DNA from: Bifidobacterium sp. ESL0790
Lineage (GTDB): Bacteria > Actinomycetota > Actinomycetes > Actinomycetales > Bifidobacteriaceae
Direction of reading: 5' to 3'
NCBI RefSeq assembly: GCF_029395435.1
Contig: NZ_CP113915.1
Coordinates: 620,001-684,000 of the forward strand
Length of the DNA stretch: 64,000 bases
The notes under the pieces were generated by a model that saw only the letters and a list, made by a program, of their open reading frames with translations, was not told where the DNA came from and did no database searches. The translations under genes and the position numbers were made by a program. Shown piece by piece: positions 61,788-64,000 of the stretch; positions within the stretch are counted from its first letter, which is position 1; every line of letters starts with the position of its first letter.

Positions 61788-62705
61788 CTATTTGCGGGGG
61801 TCGCCGAACCAGTTGTCGTAGATCAGGGCGAAGTTGCGGTTGCCGTAGCTGGAGCACGAGTCGCCCTCGTTGAAGCCGGCGGCCAGCGCGGCGTTGTTGG
61901 GCTGGTAGGGCGTGTAGACGTAGAGCAGCGCCGTGGCCGAGTTGCGGATGTAGACCTGGGTGCCGCCGCAGCTCTTGTTCGGGTGGTATTGCACGTAGTT
62001 GAGGGTGCCGGCGTGGTAGCCGTACTGGCTTTCGTGCGCCTGATAATACCTGAAGCGTTTCGCCGAGCCGTAGACCTGGCGGAAGAACCCGGCGTATTGC
62101 GGGTCGCAGTCGGCGTCATCGGGGCAGCTCAGCCCCATGGCGGACTTGTATTGGAAGTCGCTCGGGTTGGCGGAGCCGATGAGATGTTGCTCCTTCTGCA
62201 TGACGGTGAGCAGTACCTTCTCGCTGACCCCGCAGGCTTGGGCCGACTTGTAGATGATGGCGCTCGCGAGCTCGCCCTTGGCGCCCTGGTAGGCCTTGCA
62301 CTGCTCGTTGGCCGGCATGGTCTCGGTGTCGAAGGTCTTGACGGGCAGGCAGTTGGCCGACGTGCAGTTCGGCCCGTGCTTGATGATGAACGCCTGCACC
62401 TCGGCCTGGCTCATCGCGTCGGCGTTGAAGAACTGCGAGTCGGAGATGATGTCACCGGGGTCGAAATCGTATTGCTGAACCAGCTGTTCCTGCCGCTTCT
62501 GTGCTTCGGTGACCTCGACGTGCCACTGGACCACGCGCACCAGGCCCATCACGAGAGCCATCACGCAGATGGCCGCCACGACGCCCACGAGCACGGCCGC
62601 CACGCGTGCGGGCGTGCTGGCCAGGCGCCATTTGCGCTTGAGGGATTTCGAGAATGAGCCGGAGGAATGGGAGCGGGTGCGGGAACGAGAAGTCACGTGA
62701 GCCAT
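61788..62705 (-). CDS. Membrane-anchored protein with lysozyme-like domain
   Basis: A 305-residue protein. A basic cytoplasmic N-terminus (about 1-30) precedes one membrane helix (about 33-57). The extracytoplasmic part has six or more cysteines ('GPNCTSANCLP', 'LSCPDDADC') and 'KVLLTVMQKEQHLIG', followed by 'KSAMGLSCPD', which resembles the catalytic-Glu and GLMQ-like region of lytic transglycosylases. A peptidoglycan-hydrolase-like role is an inference. Similar bifidobacterial proteins are sometimes called hemagglutinin-like. No clear ribosome site. Confidence 0.65.
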   Translation of the reverse strand: MAHVTSRSRTRSHSSGSFSKSLKRKWRLASTPARVAAVLVGVVAAICVMALVMGLVRVVQWHVEVTEAQKRQEQLVQQYDFDPGDIISDSQFFNADAMSQAEVQAFIIKHGPNCTSANCLPVKTFDTETMPANEQCKAYQGAKGELASAIIYKSAQACGVSEKVLLTVMQKEQHLIGSANPSDFQYKSAMGLSCPDDADCDPQYAGFFRQVYGSAKRFRYYQAHESQYGYHAGTLNYVQYHPNKSCGGTQVYIRNSATALLYVYTPYQPNNAALAAGFNEGDSCSSYGNRNFALIYDNWFGDPRK

Positions 62706-62756
62706 GGTAGCGCCCGCACCTGAAAGTTTTCCGGCAGAGATTTTTTATTGTTTGTG

Positions 62757-63106
62757 GTTGCTTGCTTTGGGGCAGGTTTCACTGATAGTGAGTTCAGTGC
62801 CGCGAACGTTCACGCTGGGTGAGTGTTGCGATATGCCCACTCCACTTTCGAACTGGATTGATTCGTTCGGTGGCGGCTGGTGTCCGTTGCGATATATCCA
62901 TTTCATTACTGAACTGGACGGGTTTGGTCGTTGGCACAAGGTGAGCGTTGCAATATATCCACTCCGACATTGGACTGGACGCATCTGCACGCTGGTGCCG
63001 AGTGAGCATATGGATGTGTCCGGTCCAAGGGACAACTGGATGGATTCGTTCGCTGGGGCCGAGTGAGCGTGCGGATGTTTCCAGTTCGGCTTTCGAGGTA
63101 TCTGGT
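62757..63106. repeat. 61-bp tandem array, 5 or more diverged units
   Basis: Units begin (GGTGAGTG, GGTGTCCG, GGTGAGCG, AGTGAGCA, AGTGAGCG) at 62818, 62879, 62940, 63001 and 63062, each 61 bp apart. A weaker unit precedes them. Shared pieces are GTTGCRATATATCCA, GAACTGGA and GATTCGTTCGCTGG. Sequence differs from the other arrays, but the period is the same. It abuts the stop codon of the surface protein gene. Confidence 0.75.
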
Positions 63107-64000
63107 TCAGTGGCGTTGGCGCTTGCGTTGGGCATAGGCTCCGGTGGTGATGGCCAGCACAACGGCCACAGCGAAGGCGATGAGACCGTTGTGCTGCCAG
63201 TGGTGGCCGGTGAGGGGGAGCTTGTCGACGGTCGGCGGAGTGAGCTTCACTCCGATGGAAGTCATGTTGGCTTTGTTCTCGATGCCGGCGGGGTGGTTGG
63301 GGTCGGTGCCGTCGCCGTCGGCGTTGTCCCACACCTTGACGGTCGCCTCACTTCCGTCAAGCGCCTGCCCGCTGGGGATGTCGATGGCGAATGACCCGTC
63401 GGCCGCGCTGACGATGCTGCCGTTGGATCCCTTAGGCAGTGGTGACCCGTCAGCCTTGGCTCCGCTGGTGGTGCCGTCGGGCCAGGTGATGGTGATGCGG
63501 TCGCCGGCCTCGACGGTGTTGCCCGGCTGGGCGACGCTGTCGCCGCTGGTGCGGACCATGCCCTTGATGGTCGCCTGCACGCCCGGGCCGCTGGAGGCGG
63601 TGCGCCCGCCGATGTGTGATTGGAGTCCGGGGGCGACGGTGTCGACGGTGAGCTTCTTTCTGGCGGATTCGCCGCTGGTCGTGTTGTCGGCCTGGGTGAG
63701 CTTGGACGTGAACCACATACTGGTTCCCGTCCCGACGGTGTCGGCGGGGTAGGGGTTGGTGGTGTCCGAATAGTCTGCGGTCCATGAACCGTCATTTGGT
63801 GCGCTGGCGGTGACTTCGGTCACGGTGGCGCTGGTGGAGCTGGCGCCCGCGGTGCCTCCCGAAGCGGCCGCGTATGGTGTGGCAGTGTATGTGTCGCCGG
63901 TGAGGGTGCCGCCGGGCATGCCCCCGCCCACGGTCAGGCTCCCGCCGGCGTGTGGTGTGGCCTTACTGACTCCTGGAGGGGTGAGCGGGCTCCATACGGG
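63107..64000 (-). CDS. LPLTG-anchored surface protein, C-terminal part
   Basis: The frame is open to the window edge, so the N-terminus is missing; 297 residues are visible. Ig-like or big-type domains ('GDRITITWPDGTTSG', 'SEATVKVWDNADGDG') lead to a sortase signal 'DKLPLTG', a membrane helix and the final 'QRKRQRH'. It shares domain type and anchor with the out-of-frame surface protein at 23066, but here the protein ends normally after the basic residues. Confidence 0.85.
   Translation of the reverse strand, partial: PVWSPLTPPGVSKATPHAGGSLTVGGGMPGGTLTGDTYTATPYAAASGGTAGASSTSATVTEVTASAPNDGSWTADYSDTTNPYPADTVGTGTSMWFTSKLTQADNTTSGESARKKLTVDTVAPGLQSHIGGRTASSGPGVQATIKGMVRTSGDSVAQPGNTVEAGDRITITWPDGTTSGAKADGSPLPKGSNGSIVSAADGSFAIDIPSGQALDGSEATVKVWDNADGDGTDPNHPAGIENKANMTSIGVKLTPPTVDKLPLTGHHWQHNGLIAFAVAVVLAITTGAYAQRKRQRH

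Overview
This window looks like a core chromosomal segment of a Bifidobacterium. It has high GC. The gene order glyS - dusB - ftsZ - sepF - yggT - wag31 - lspA - rluD - dnaE - hisD - hisC - hisB - (acidic protein) - hisH - priA - glnA is the arrangement I associate with that genus. It also carries actinobacterial marker genes (uvrD2, a zincin_2-type hydrolase, a Lon-like S16 protease, DUF3052, DUF3107). The species cannot be named from the sequence alone.

Layout. 0-12.6 kb is housekeeping and mixed metabolism: the tail of an ABC permease, an O-acetylhomoserine sulfhydrylase-type enzyme, NADH oxidase, a fused double Fluc/CrcB fluoride channel, an SPFH protein, a patatin-like lipase, murI, dapF, a VKOR-type thiol oxidase and a PHP phosphoesterase. 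13-21 kb is an actinobacterial block: DUF3107, a degenerate phosphotransferase, UvrD2, a zincin-like protein, an S16 protease without PDZ, and DUF3052. After glyA, 22.5-33 kb is an accessory region. It has a BspA/DUF285-type cell-surface protein with a C9 tract that puts it out of frame (a likely phase switch), tRNA-Val, and a tandem cluster of four YcxB-like membrane proteins, a fifth unrelated-looking membrane protein, one soluble protein of unknown family and a 36-codon remnant of that protein. 33-49 kb holds envelope, division and translation genes: a DivIVA-like protein, a membrane hydrolase, recO, uppS, a LacI regulator, a thiamine-binding MTH1187-type protein, glyS, dusB, then the ftsZ to rluD cluster. 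49-61.5 kb has dnaE, most of a histidine operon and a glutamine synthetase. The window ends with a lysozyme-like membrane protein and the C-terminus of an LPLTG-anchored surface protein.

The most unusual feature is outside the genes. Six intergenic gaps (about 12.7, 18.9, 54.8, 58.1, 61.6 and 62.8 kb) contain tandem arrays of diverged units, five with a period of exactly 61 bp and the 18.9 kb one with 58-61 bp. In five of them each unit is an alternating pair of inverted elements of about 20 bp spaced about 10 bp apart. Outer arm sequences differ between arrays, while a core of the type GGCCRCTG / CAGYGGCC recurs and changes inside arms are often compensated. Two arrays lie inside the histidine gene cluster. 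A related but shorter-period set (51-53 bp) lies at about 1.0 kb and 22.8 kb, and two long homologous hairpins lie between glyS and dusB. At least eight genes have a -10-like hexamer 6-8 nt before the start codon and no convincing Shine-Dalgarno, which suggests frequent leaderless transcription.
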